64,000 bases of DNA, taken from NCBI GenBank assembly GCA_025359425.1, contig JANYGC010000055.1, positions 1-64,000 on the forward strand. The letters run 5' to 3'. Origin of the DNA: Sphingomonadaceae bacterium. GTDB lineage: Bacteria; Pseudomonadota; Alphaproteobacteria; Sphingomonadales; Sphingomonadaceae. The position numbers were made by a program, and so were the translations under genes. The notes beneath the pieces were generated by a model. It searched no databases, was not told where the DNA came from, and worked only from the letters and a program-made list of their open reading frames with translations. Positions 12,689 to 22,227 of the stretch are shown here, piece by piece; within the stretch, counting starts at the first letter, position 1, and every line of letters begins with the position of its first letter.

Positions 12689-14335
12689 TCACCACCCCGC
12701 CGCCGCACCCAACCGCGCAACCACTCGGTCCTTGCCCAGCACCTGCATCAGCTCAAACAGATCAGGCGTGTTGCGCCGTGCCGCGAGCACGATCCGCAAC
12801 GCTCCCGCCAGATCGCCAAAATGCCCGCGGAACGCATCGGGCGCGGCCTTGAACGCCTTCACATTGGCGGCATAACCATAGCTCAACCCCAGCGCCCGGA
12901 GCCATTCGAGCCACTGGTCGCGGTCGAGCGCCGGGTCATAGGCGGCAGCAATGGCGGCAAGCATGCCTTCGGGCGGGGCGGGCTGGAGCGCGGCCAGTGC
13001 GGTTTGTGCTTCGGGCAGCAGGCCAGCATAGGTATCGTCGAAGAAATACCCGATGTCGGGGGCCAGATCGGACCACTTGACGATGTCCTTGCGCGGGCGC
13101 TCGCCGTGGCGCTCAATGTCGAGAATGGCCTGCGAATAGGCCCCGTCGGCGCCGAACCGCGTGGCGAATTCGGACGCATGGTCGCTCGCCCAGACCAGCG
13201 CCGCGTCATAGATTGCGCCCGCGCTCATCGCCCCGACCAGATCGCGCGAGACGCTGTCGAGCTTGGCCAGATCGAACAGCGCACCGGCGCGGTTCATCCG
13301 TTCGAGTTCGATTGTAAAGTCTTCATTGCTCACCCCCGGATTGGCAGCGCGCCAATCCTCAAAGCGGCCGTCGATCAGGTTGAGCAGGTATTCGATCACT
13401 GCATCGCGCGGATAGCCAGCCTCCATGTACCAGCCGACCGACGCTTCAGGATCGCTGCGCTTCGACAGCTTGCGCCGCGACGAGCCATCGTTCTTCTCGA
13501 TCGGCGAGATATGCGCAAAGCGCGGCGGGACCCAGCCGAACAGCTTGAACATTTCAGCGTGCATCGGATAGCTCGCCAGCCATTCGTTGCCGCGCACGAC
13601 ATCGGTGGTCCGCATGAAATGGTCATCGACCACGTGGGCGAGGTGATAGGTCGGCATCCCGTCGGCCTTGAGCAGCACGACATCGGTCTGGTTGGCGGGA
13701 AATTCGAGGCTCTCACGAATCGTATCGGGCAGGGTGACCCGCTCGTCGCGCCCGCCGGTCGAACGCAGGCGGATCACGAACGGCTGGCTCGCCGCGAGCG
13801 CTGCATCGACGTCTGCGGCGGTCTTGTCGCGCCAGATTGCCCAGGTGCCCCAATAGCCCGGCGGCACCTTGTGCTTGGCCTGCGCGTCGCGCAGCGCCTG
13901 CAATTCCTCGGCGCTGGCGAAGCACGGATAGGCGTGGCCTTGTTCGAGCAGCCAGCGCACGCAGCTTTGATAGATCGGTTTGCGCTCGCTCTGGCGGTAG
14001 GGTCCGTATTGGCCGATTTCCTTGCCGTCAGCGATCTCGCCTTCGTCGGGCGAGAGGCCGTAAGTCGCCAGCGACGCGAGGATCAGCTCGACCGTGCCGG
14101 CGACTTCGCGCTTCCTGTCGGTATCCTCGATCCGCAAATAAAACAGCCCGCCGCTCTGGTGCGCGACCCGGCGCGAAACCAGCGAAGTGTAAAGCCCGCC
14201 GATGTGCATCGAACCGGTCGGGCTGGGGCCGAAGCGGGTGACGCAAGCGCCTGCGGGCAGATCGCGCGGTGGGAAGCGGGCTTCGAGCTCGTCGATCGTG
14301 AAACTGGCTTCGGGGGTGAAGATGTTACGGTCCAT
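12689..14335 (-). CDS. gltX: Glutamate--tRNA ligase
   Basis: TRFGPSPTGSMHIGGLYTSL class I signature and KLSKRSD KMSKS-type motif. Confidence 0.93.
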   Translation of the reverse strand: MDRNIFTPEASFTIDELEARFPPRDLPAGACVTRFGPSPTGSMHIGGLYTSLVSRRVAHQSGGLFYLRIEDTDRKREVAGTVELILASLATYGLSPDEGEIADGKEIGQYGPYRQSERKPIYQSCVRWLLEQGHAYPCFASAEELQALRDAQAKHKVPPGYWGTWAIWRDKTAADVDAALAASQPFVIRLRSTGGRDERVTLPDTIRESLEFPANQTDVVLLKADGMPTYHLAHVVDDHFMRTTDVVRGNEWLASYPMHAEMFKLFGWVPPRFAHISPIEKNDGSSRRKLSKRSDPEASVGWYMEAGYPRDAVIEYLLNLIDGRFEDWRAANPGVSNEDFTIELERMNRAGALFDLAKLDSVSRDLVGAMSAGAIYDAALVWASDHASEFATRFGADGAYSQAILDIERHGERPRKDIVKWSDLAPDIGYFFDDTYAGLLPEAQTALAALQPAPPEGMLAAIAAAYDPALDRDQWLEWLRALGLSYGYAANVKAFKAAPDAFRGHFGDLAGALRIVLAARRNTPDLFELMQVLGKDRVVARLGAAAGW

Positions 14336-14385
14336 CGGTGCCCCTTAAAGGAATTGAGGCGGAGATAAAGCCTTGGACTCTCTTT

Positions 14386-14473
14386 GCCCCTCCCCGGTGG
14401 GGAGGGGTTGGGGTGGGGGTTCGACACCGGCGTGGAACCCCCACCCCTCGATCCCCTCCCCACCGGGGAGGGG
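14386..14473. repeat. GC-rich paired palindromic intergenic element (REPIN-like), copy 2
   Basis: cccctccccggtggggaggggttggggtgggggttcgacaccggcgtggaacccccacccctcgatcccctccccaccggggagggg. Confidence 0.75.
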
Positions 14474-14533
14474 AGGAATTGTCGCGGTTTGTGCTTGCGC
14501 GGGCGGGTGAAACTCGCAATTGCGCGGGACATT

Positions 14534-16138
14534 ATGACAGACGCCGAACTCATTGCCGCCGCGCAGGTCTCCAAGGCCTGGCCGTTCGAGGAAGCCCGCA
14601 AGCTGATCAAGCGGTTTCCTGACGGTAAACCGGGCCAAAACGGACAAGCCGCAGCGGTGGTGTTCGAGACCGGCTATGGGCCGAGCGGGCTGCCGCATAT
14701 CGGCACCTTCCAGGAAGTGCTGCGCACCACGCTGGTCCGCCGCGCTTATGAGACGCTGACCGGCGGCGCGCCGACCCGGCTGATCGCGTTTTCCGACGAT
14801 ATGGACGGCCTGCGCAAGGTACCCGACAATATCGAAAACCGTGCAGTGCTCGATGCCAATCTGCACCGTCCGCTGACCCGCATCCCCGATCCGTTCGGGA
14901 CGCATGAGAGCTTTGCGCATCACAACAACGCGATGCTGCGCCAGTTCCTCGACCGGTTCGCCTTCGATTACGAATTCGTCTCGTCGAGCGACATGTACAA
15001 TTCGGGCCAGTTCGATGACGCGCTGAAGGGCGTGCTGCGCAACTGGCAGGCGATCATGGACATCATGCTGCCGACGCTGCGCGCCGAGCGGGCGGCGACT
15101 TACTCGCCGGTCCTGCCGGTTTCGGCGACGTCGGGCAAAGTGCTCCAAGTGCCGGTCACGGTGCTCGATGCCGAGGCCGGGATTGTCCGGTTCGAGGATG
15201 AGGGGCAGAGCGTCGAGCAATCGATCCTTGGCGGGCAGGCCAAGCTGCAGTGGAAGGTCGACTGGGCGATGCGCTGGGTCGCGCTGGGCGTCGATTACGA
15301 GATGTGCGGCAAGGATCTGACTGACTCGGTCCGCGAAAGCGGCAAGATTGCCCGCGCGCTCGGCGGACGTCCGCCCGAAGGGATGATCTACGAGCTGTTC
15401 CTCGACGAGAACGGCGAGAAGATTTCCAAATCCAAGGGCAACGGGCTGACCATCGACCAGTGGCTGTCCTATGGCAGCGAGGAAAGCCTGGGGTTCTTCA
15501 TCTACCGCGAACCCAAGAGCGCGAAGAGCCTGCACGCCGGGGTGGTTCCCAAGGCGGTCGACGAATACTGGCAGTTTCGCGAAAAGCTCGCCAGCCAGCC
15601 GCTCGAGCAGCAGCTCGGCAACCCGGTGTGGCATCTGCTGCGGGCCAATGGCGATGCGGGCGGGGATGGCGACAAGCTGCCGGTGACGTATGGCCTGCTG
15701 CTCAATCTGGTCGGCGTGCTCGGCGCGGGCGCGACCCGCGATCAGGTCTGGTCGTACCTTGGCAACTACATCGCCGATGCCGATCCGGCGGCGCATCCCG
15801 CAGTGGACACGCTGGTCACCACCGCGCTCGCCTACAACCGCGATTTCATCGCCCCGACGTTGCAGCGGCGCAAGCCCGAGCCGAACGAAGCGCTGGCGCT
15901 GGCCGCGCTCGACGAGGAGCTCGCCGCAACCTCTGACGATGCCACGCCTGAGGAATTGCAGACCATGGTCTACGAGATCGGCAAGGACCCGCACTTCGCC
16001 TTTGAAGGGCTGCGCGACTGGTTCAAGGCGCTGTACGAAACCCTGCTCGGCTCACCCCAAGGCCCGCGCATGGGCAGCTTCATCGCGCTCTACGGCATCG
16101 CCAACACCCGCAAGCTGATTGCCGAGGCACTGGGCTAG
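14534..16138 (+). CDS. lysK: Lysine--tRNA ligase, class I
   Basis: GYGPSGLPHIGTFQEVLRTT (HIGH-type) and EKISKSKGNGLTIDQWL (KMSKS-type) of class I LysRS. Confidence 0.92.
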   Translation: MTDAELIAAAQVSKAWPFEEARKLIKRFPDGKPGQNGQAAAVVFETGYGPSGLPHIGTFQEVLRTTLVRRAYETLTGGAPTRLIAFSDDMDGLRKVPDNIENRAVLDANLHRPLTRIPDPFGTHESFAHHNNAMLRQFLDRFAFDYEFVSSSDMYNSGQFDDALKGVLRNWQAIMDIMLPTLRAERAATYSPVLPVSATSGKVLQVPVTVLDAEAGIVRFEDEGQSVEQSILGGQAKLQWKVDWAMRWVALGVDYEMCGKDLTDSVRESGKIARALGGRPPEGMIYELFLDENGEKISKSKGNGLTIDQWLSYGSEESLGFFIYREPKSAKSLHAGVVPKAVDEYWQFREKLASQPLEQQLGNPVWHLLRANGDAGGDGDKLPVTYGLLLNLVGVLGAGATRDQVWSYLGNYIADADPAAHPAVDTLVTTALAYNRDFIAPTLQRRKPEPNEALALAALDEELAATSDDATPEELQTMVYEIGKDPHFAFEGLRDWFKALYETLLGSPQGPRMGSFIALYGIANTRKLIAEALG

Positions 16139-16148
16139 AGCGCGCGCG

Positions 16149-17951
16149 TTACTGCGTTTGTTCCGCTTCGCTCCCATCGGCTGGCGCCAGGATAGCTTTC
16201 GCTCCCTCATTGCCCGCGTCGGCCGCGTCTCTGAAAAGGGTGTCGGCTTTGGTTAAGTTTTTGAGCACTGCAGGCGTTTCGCCGTCGGCTGGCGCACCAC
16301 TATCATAGAGCTGGCCCAAGAAGAACTTTGCCTGCGGTGCCTCGGACGTGGCGGTGGCTTCGAACCACATCGCAGCAGCAGCAGGGGAGATTTGTTGCTG
16401 TTCGAACCCTTTCAAGTAGATGCACCCCATGATGTAATTTGCCCGGCCTGCGCCGGTTGCAGCATATTTCTCGATAGTGTCGAAGGTGACGCCGTCTTTT
16501 CCGAGCACTTCGTTGACGATCTTGCACTCCGGATCGTTGATCCATCGTGCCGGGTCGACCTGAGCGATGGCCTTCGCGACCGGATCGGTGATCTCGGCAC
16601 CCGCTTCTGCGGCCTCGGAAGCTGCCGTTGCCGTCGCCTCAGCGGCTGGCTGGTCATCACCGGTGTCGCACATCGTGAGTGCCAGAACCAGCAGCACCGC
16701 AGCGGCGATCCCGCCCAGCACAATCGGCTTCTTGTACCACGGCTTCGTTGGTGCAGCCGGCTCGGCCGAGAGCAGCGGAAGCGGCGCGGCCGCAACGACG
16801 GGTTCAGCCACCGCCGCCTGATCAGGCGTTGCAGCGGTCTTGCCGCTCGAACGGTCAAACAGATCGCCATTGGCAGCGCGCATGTAGAGCACCGGCGTCG
16901 CCCATTCCGAACCCGTGCGATCGAGCAGGCCCTTGCGCCCCTCGCTCATCGCCTGTTCGACCGGCAGGCCCTGGGCGATGCGCTTGTAAAAGGTTTCGGC
17001 AAAGATAATTGCGGCTTCGTCGGAGATCGGGAATTGCATGGCGACCACCGAGGGTACCCCGCTGCCGATCAGCGCGCTGGCGACCCCGGCGAACGGATGC
17101 AGCCCGGTCTGCTGCCCGGTGGTGCCGGTGTTGCAGGCGTTGAGGAACACCAGCCGCAGCGGCTCGTCATGGAGCCAGGTGGCAAAGGTATTGCCGCTGA
17201 TCGGCTGCTCGCTCCCGTCAGCCGATTCCATGATGACCTGGCCGCCCAAGCCGCTGTCGAAATTGCCGTGGCCCATGTAATGGACCACGTGGAATTCGTC
17301 CTGCGACAAGGCATCAAGGATCAGCCGCGCTTCGGGGCGGCACTCGACGTATTCGATATTGTCCAATCCGTCCCAGATCTTGCAGATCCGCGCCTTTTCG
17401 TCGCCGAGGTTGAGCGGACTGGTATCCTTGGGATTGGAGACGAGCAGCAGGATCTTGAGCTTGCCGATGATCGGGTGGAGCGGGACCGAGATCGGGGTGT
17501 CGAAGGCGCGGACTACCGGGGTGTTGACCGATACCACCAGCGGGTTCTGGTTGCGCCGCCGCATCAGTTCCCACGGCAAGCTGGCAACCTCGGCCATGCC
17601 TTCGGCGGCGAGGTTCATCGACAGGCGGATGCGCACCCCGGTCTTGTCAGGGTTGCGCTTGGCCGCGTCTTCGGCGCTTCTGAGGACTTCGCGGGTTTCG
17701 CCGCTGAACAGCGCGTCGAACAGTTGCACCCCGACCATTTCGACCGACAACAGCCGCTCGGGCGGCACATTGCCGGCGCTCATCCCGCGGGCCGCGCTCG
17801 AAGCGCCGAAAATCGAGGGCGACAGGTCGGCGAGTCGGAACGGTAGTTTGAGCTCTGAATTGCCTTCGCCGCCATCGGCCGATTTGGCCGAAACCTGAAA
17901 GTTTTCGCCCCGCGCCGGTGATATCATCACATAAATATCGAGATACTTCAT
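16149..17951 (-). CDS. CHAT-domain (caspase-like) protein with one TM helix and Sel1-like C-terminal repeats
   Basis: Putative His HVVHYMGHGNFDSG and Cys VFLNACNTGTTGQ; TM PIVLGGIAAAVLLVLALTMC; C-terminal AAAMWFEATATSEAPQAKFFLGQLYDSGA. Confidence 0.82.
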   Translation of the reverse strand: MKYLDIYVMISPARGENFQVSAKSADGGEGNSELKLPFRLADLSPSIFGASSAARGMSAGNVPPERLLSVEMVGVQLFDALFSGETREVLRSAEDAAKRNPDKTGVRIRLSMNLAAEGMAEVASLPWELMRRRNQNPLVVSVNTPVVRAFDTPISVPLHPIIGKLKILLLVSNPKDTSPLNLGDEKARICKIWDGLDNIEYVECRPEARLILDALSQDEFHVVHYMGHGNFDSGLGGQVIMESADGSEQPISGNTFATWLHDEPLRLVFLNACNTGTTGQQTGLHPFAGVASALIGSGVPSVVAMQFPISDEAAIIFAETFYKRIAQGLPVEQAMSEGRKGLLDRTGSEWATPVLYMRAANGDLFDRSSGKTAATPDQAAVAEPVVAAAPLPLLSAEPAAPTKPWYKKPIVLGGIAAAVLLVLALTMCDTGDDQPAAEATATAASEAAEAGAEITDPVAKAIAQVDPARWINDPECKIVNEVLGKDGVTFDTIEKYAATGAGRANYIMGCIYLKGFEQQQISPAAAAMWFEATATSEAPQAKFFLGQLYDSGAPADGETPAVLKNLTKADTLFRDAADAGNEGAKAILAPADGSEAEQTQ

Positions 17952-18131
17952 CACGTCCCCCTTCAACCCCTGAACTCAAGATATCCGCCCGGCCGCAGCT
18001 TCCGCCGCCGCACCCGTTCGAAAGGCTCGCGCCCCGGGGCCGGGTATCGATCATGTTGCTGAGAAGTGTCACGGCGACATCTTCCCACCCGAAGATACTA
18101 GCGACCACCTGCAGGTCTATCATGCGCCGCG

Positions 18132-19022
18132 CTATCCCGCCAGCGCCTTGCGGTACGCACGCTGCATGGGGGCCAAAGTGGCGGCGAGGTCGGCGCTGAG
18201 CTCTGGCCGCAGCAGGTGTTGCCCGATCAGATCGCCTTGCACGGCGAGCAATCGTTCGGCCTCGACCGGGTCAAGCAGCCCCGCCGCCACGGCCACGCGC
18301 CAGGCACCGAGCATCGGCGCGGTCAGCGCTCCGGCTGCGGCCTTAGCCTCGACCTCGCGCGGGCTCGGCAAGCCATGCTGCTGCGCTTTCATCGCGGTGA
18401 CGATCGCGGCTTTCCAGCGCCGATCGGACTGTGCGCGGGCCAGCGCGTGGTCACGCGCGGCCCGTATCGCAGGATCGACAATAGCGTCTGCTGCAATCAC
18501 CAGCGGAGCTTCGGTGCCAACGCTGCAAAGGAAGCCCGGGGTGGCGACAAAAGCATCGAGATCGCGCGCTGCGGCGCATGCGGGCCGCGAATAGTGCAGC
18601 GGCACCGCGCGGCACGACAGCGGCCGCCGCGCATAAATGCTGCACTGGGCGTTTTCCAACATCGGGCAGCGACCTGAACCCAGATCGAGCGGCAGGACCG
18701 ACAAGCTGAGGTACTGGACGTATTCGACCACCCGGTCAGCGCGCCGCACTTTGGCAGGCCAGGCAGCGGCGGCAAACTGGCCGAGCAGGCGCTTGGTTTC
18801 GTAGAATTCCGCGCTCGCTTCGGCGCGCGACAGATCGGTCACGATATCGCCCAACGCGCGTGGCAGGCTGTAGATCCGCAGCATCAATCGCAGCACGAAC
18901 ATATCGGCCAAAGCGGCCGCCTCACCGAGTTCGAGCTCGGGCGCGCGTTTGCAGCACGCGCCGCACATGGTGCAGGCGAAGCGGCGCTCGCCCGCGTTCA
19001 GGCCTGCTGGGCCGCGATCCAC
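18132..19022 (-). CDS. YkgJ-type cysteine cluster protein (zinc/iron-chelating domain)
   Basis: CTMCGACCKRAPELELGEAAALADMF and LDLGSGRCPMLENAQCSIYARRPLSCRAVPL. Confidence 0.85.
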   Translation of the reverse strand: MDRGPAGLNAGERRFACTMCGACCKRAPELELGEAAALADMFVLRLMLRIYSLPRALGDIVTDLSRAEASAEFYETKRLLGQFAAAAWPAKVRRADRVVEYVQYLSLSVLPLDLGSGRCPMLENAQCSIYARRPLSCRAVPLHYSRPACAAARDLDAFVATPGFLCSVGTEAPLVIAADAIVDPAIRAARDHALARAQSDRRWKAAIVTAMKAQQHGLPSPREVEAKAAAGALTAPMLGAWRVAVAAGLLDPVEAERLLAVQGDLIGQHLLRPELSADLAATLAPMQRAYRKALAG

Positions 19023-20797
19023 CGGTCGAGCTTGGCTTCAAGGATCGGTAGCGGCAACGCGCCCGAGCCGAGCACCTGATCGTGGAAGCCGCGAATGTCG
19101 AACCTGGCGGCCAGCTGCTCCTGCGCCTTTTTCTTCAAACGCTGGATGGTCAGCGCGCCGAGCTTGTAGCCCAGCGCTTGCCCCGGCCAGGCGATATAGC
19201 GCTCGACCTCGGCGGTCGCATCGCTGCGGCCCATGCCCGAGTTGGCCAGCATGTAGTCGATCGCCTGCTCGCGGCTCCAGCCCTTGGAATGCAACCCGGT
19301 ATCGACCACCAGCCGCATCGCGCGCAGCATTTCGTCGTCGAGCGTGCCCCAGTGCTGCATCGGGTCATGATAGAACCCCATGTCGTAGCCGAGCGTCTCG
19401 GCATAGAGCGCCCAGCCTTCGACATAGGCATTGTTGCCGCCGAACCGCTGGAAATCGGGCAAAGACTTATCTTCCTGCGCCAGGCTGATCTGGAAGTGAT
19501 GCCCCGGCGCGCCTTCGTGCAGAAACAGCGTGGTGATCCCGGTGAGGAACCGGCTGGGCAGATCATAGGCGTTGTAGAAGAACACCCCCGGACGGCTGCC
19601 ATCGGGCGCGCCCTGGTTGTAACTGCCGCCGGCTTCGTACTTCTCGCGGTAAGCCGGGTAGGGTTGGATCACCAGCTTGCTGCGCGGCATGTGGTTGAAG
19701 AATTTGGGGGCCTGGAGCTCGACCGCTTTCGCCACCCTGGCAAAACCATCGGCCAATTCCTCGCGGGTCTTGGGATGAAAGCGCGGCGCGGTGCGCAGGT
19801 AGTCGAAAAACCCGCGCAATTCGCCGGGATAGTCGAGTTCGCGCGCCACTGCGATCATGTCGCGCTGGATCCGCGCCACTTCGGACAGGCCCAGCCGGTG
19901 AACCGCATCGGGTTCGAGCCGCAAGGTGGTGTGATGCGCGATCTGCAACCGGTAAAGCCCGCCGCCGCCCTTCATCGCCGATATCCCGACTTGCTCGCGC
20001 GCTGCGGGCAGATAGTCCTTGGCAAAGAAATCGCGCAGCCGGCGATAGGCCGGATAGACCTGGCTCGCGGTTACGGCGGTGTACTTTGCCGTCAACCCGG
20101 CGCGGCTAGCTTCGGGCACAGCAGCGGGAAAATCGCGCACCGCCGAAGTGAACGGCGATGTGCCGGGCGGCTGCGCGAGCAGCGCGTCGATCTGGCCGAT
20201 CATGTTGGTCACGGTCAGCCTGGATTCGACCACGCCGCTATCTAGCCCCTGCCGGAACCGAACGATCGCATTGTCGAGCACTTGCGGGAAGGCTGCGATC
20301 AGCGCGAGGTTGCGGGTATATTCGGCCTCGTTGGTATAGGGCAGCGAACCGTCTTTCGCGACCAGCGAGGGGAATTCGATGTGCATTCCGCCAAAGTGAT
20401 TGAACGGGCGAACTGCATTGAGCGCCTCGACCTCGGGGCGCAGCCAGGCGGCATTTTCGCGCTTGTCGCCAAGGAAAATGTCGTAGGAAATCTGCCGCTC
20501 GGGGCTGAGCTTGCGGCGATCGATCCGGCGCAGCCCGGCCAGCGCCTGCACGTTGACCGCGCGTTTCGCCCGCTCCTGCGCAGCGGTGTAAAGCTGGCGG
20601 AATGCCGCCACATTGGGTTCGCCGCCGCGGTAGATCATGCCGAGCGGATCGAGCGCGTCCTCAGCCTTGGCAACGGTGCGGAACAGCACCATCAGCCGCG
20701 CGTCCTCGCCCGTTTGCGCGGGTGCGGGGCGCGCGGGCAAAGCGGCCATTCCGGCAGCAGCCAGTGCTCCCGCAGCAAAGCGCCGGCGGGTGACCAT
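18998..20797 (-). CDS. DUF885 family protein with Tat-type signal peptide
   Basis: MVTRRRFAAGALAAAGMAALPARPAPAQ signal; LFLHEGAPGHHFQISLAQE (HExxxGH) metallopeptidase-like motif. Confidence 0.85.
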   Translation of the reverse strand: MVTRRRFAAGALAAAGMAALPARPAPAQTGEDARLMVLFRTVAKAEDALDPLGMIYRGGEPNVAAFRQLYTAAQERAKRAVNVQALAGLRRIDRRKLSPERQISYDIFLGDKRENAAWLRPEVEALNAVRPFNHFGGMHIEFPSLVAKDGSLPYTNEAEYTRNLALIAAFPQVLDNAIVRFRQGLDSGVVESRLTVTNMIGQIDALLAQPPGTSPFTSAVRDFPAAVPEASRAGLTAKYTAVTASQVYPAYRRLRDFFAKDYLPAAREQVGISAMKGGGGLYRLQIAHHTTLRLEPDAVHRLGLSEVARIQRDMIAVARELDYPGELRGFFDYLRTAPRFHPKTREELADGFARVAKAVELQAPKFFNHMPRSKLVIQPYPAYREKYEAGGSYNQGAPDGSRPGVFFYNAYDLPSRFLTGITTLFLHEGAPGHHFQISLAQEDKSLPDFQRFGGNNAYVEGWALYAETLGYDMGFYHDPMQHWGTLDDEMLRAMRLVVDTGLHSKGWSREQAIDYMLANSGMGRSDATAEVERYIAWPGQALGYKLGALTIQRLKKKAQEQLAARFDIRGFHDQVLGSGALPLPILEAKLDRWIAAQQA

Positions 20798-20808
20798 GGG
20801 TCCGAAAG

Positions 20809-21483
20809 TCAGCCCCATTTGCGCGTACGATACCATTTGGTGATGATGTATTTCTTGCCCTTTATCACCGGGGTACCGGCGTGCATCGTCAGTTCGTTGG
20901 GTTGTCCGGTGGGGGACTGATTGTTCCAGATCAGCAGTTTACCGCGTTCGGGCGGAACCGAAATGCCGAGTTCGGTAAAGGCGGTTTCGCCGCCTTCCTC
21001 GACCTCGTTGAGGAAGCACATCGCGGTGATCGAGCGCTGCCCGCCCTGCTTGGCTTCCTTCTTCCAGTAGTCGGCCTTGGTCCAGAACAGGTCGAGGTGG
21101 TACTTGAACTCCTGCCCGACCAGATAGCGTTGGCCCTGCATCGTCTCGCCAAAATCGTGCGGCAGCCCGAGCAACGCGTCGATCCGGCTTTCGAGCATGT
21201 GGACGAACGGATTGTCGCGATCGACGTTGCCCGAATGGCTGGTCCGCCACACTTCTTTATAACCATGGTCGAACACTTCGGACGGCTGGCAGGTGCGGTC
21301 GATCATCTCGACCAGCTCGGCGCATTCGTCGGCGGCCATGAAATCGGGCACGGTCCAGATCTCGGCGGCGTCGGTGGCGATCCGCTGCACGCGCGGGTCG
21401 GCATCAAGGCGGCGGCGGACGTGCGCGCCGGTCCGCAGCAGCGCCACCTTGTCGGGGTTGGGGGCGGTAATGTAAGTGCTCAT
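20809..21483 (-). CDS. 2OG-Fe(II) oxygenase, prolyl 4-hydroxylase-like
   Basis: EFKYHLDLFW (HxD), MHAGTPVIKGKKYIITKWYR. Confidence 0.88.
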   Translation of the reverse strand: MSTYITAPNPDKVALLRTGAHVRRRLDADPRVQRIATDAAEIWTVPDFMAADECAELVEMIDRTCQPSEVFDHGYKEVWRTSHSGNVDRDNPFVHMLESRIDALLGLPHDFGETMQGQRYLVGQEFKYHLDLFWTKADYWKKEAKQGGQRSITAMCFLNEVEEGGETAFTELGISVPPERGKLLIWNNQSPTGQPNELTMHAGTPVIKGKKYIITKWYRTRKWG

Positions 21484-21588
21484 CGTATCTGCCTATCGCA
21501 TTGACCGCGCAGGGCAAGAGTGAAGCTGCGTGCTGCCAGTGCTCAGATCGCACTTGCCCACAATGCCGCTTTGCGCCAGCACTTGGCC

Positions 21589-22158
21589 ATGGAAACCATC
21601 GACCCAGGCGCCGCCGCCTCAGCCGTCCGCTATTCGCGCGGCGCCATGATCCTCCACTGGCTGATCGCGCTGCTGATTATCGGCAACGTCCTTGGTGCGT
21701 GGCTTTCCGAAGACCTGCCCAAGCCTGATCGCGCGGCGATCATGGGGCTGCACAAGGCCTTCGGGATCACCGTGCTGCTGCTCACGCTGGTGCTGATTGG
21801 CTGGCGCCTGCTGCACCGGCCGTCGCCGATGGTCGAAACGCTGAAAGCGTGGGAAGCCGCGCTGGCCCGGGTGACGCACTGGCTGTTCTACATCCTGATG
21901 CTGGCCTTGCCGCTGACCGGGTGGGCCTTTGTCTCGGCCGCTTCGCAAGGCAAGCCGGTCAGCATATTCGGGCTGTTTGGCATGCCCGCGCTGCCGGTCG
22001 GCTTCGACAAGGCCACAGTCGGCACGTTCAAGGACCTGCATGGCGCACTGGGTACGCTGATGGTGGCGCTGTTCGTCCTCCACGTGGCGGGCGCGCTCAA
22101 ACACCAGTTCCTCGATCGCGACGGCACGCTGCGGCGCATGGTGCCGTTCCTGAAATAG
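21589..22158 (+). CDS. Cytochrome b561 family protein
   Basis: MILHWLIALLIIGNVLGAWL, GLHKAFGI, LHGALGTLMVALFVLHVAGALKHQF. Confidence 0.9.
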   Translation: METIDPGAAASAVRYSRGAMILHWLIALLIIGNVLGAWLSEDLPKPDRAAIMGLHKAFGITVLLLTLVLIGWRLLHRPSPMVETLKAWEAALARVTHWLFYILMLALPLTGWAFVSAASQGKPVSIFGLFGMPALPVGFDKATVGTFKDLHGALGTLMVALFVLHVAGALKHQFLDRDGTLRRMVPFLK

Positions 22159-22227
22159 CGGGGCTCGAATGAGCGAAGGGCCGCCGCATCGCTGCGACGG
22201 CCCGCTCGGTTCAGGCGTCTTGCTGGC

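Noticed and set aside
12557-14368. 603-aa plus-strand ORF antisense to gltX
   Set aside because: Shadow ORF; gltX on the minus strand carries intact class I synthetase signatures.
17647-18123. 158-aa minus-strand ORF overlapping the CHAT gene start
   Set aside because: Most of it is out of frame inside the CHAT CDS; the non-overlapping part shows no protein-like conservation signal.
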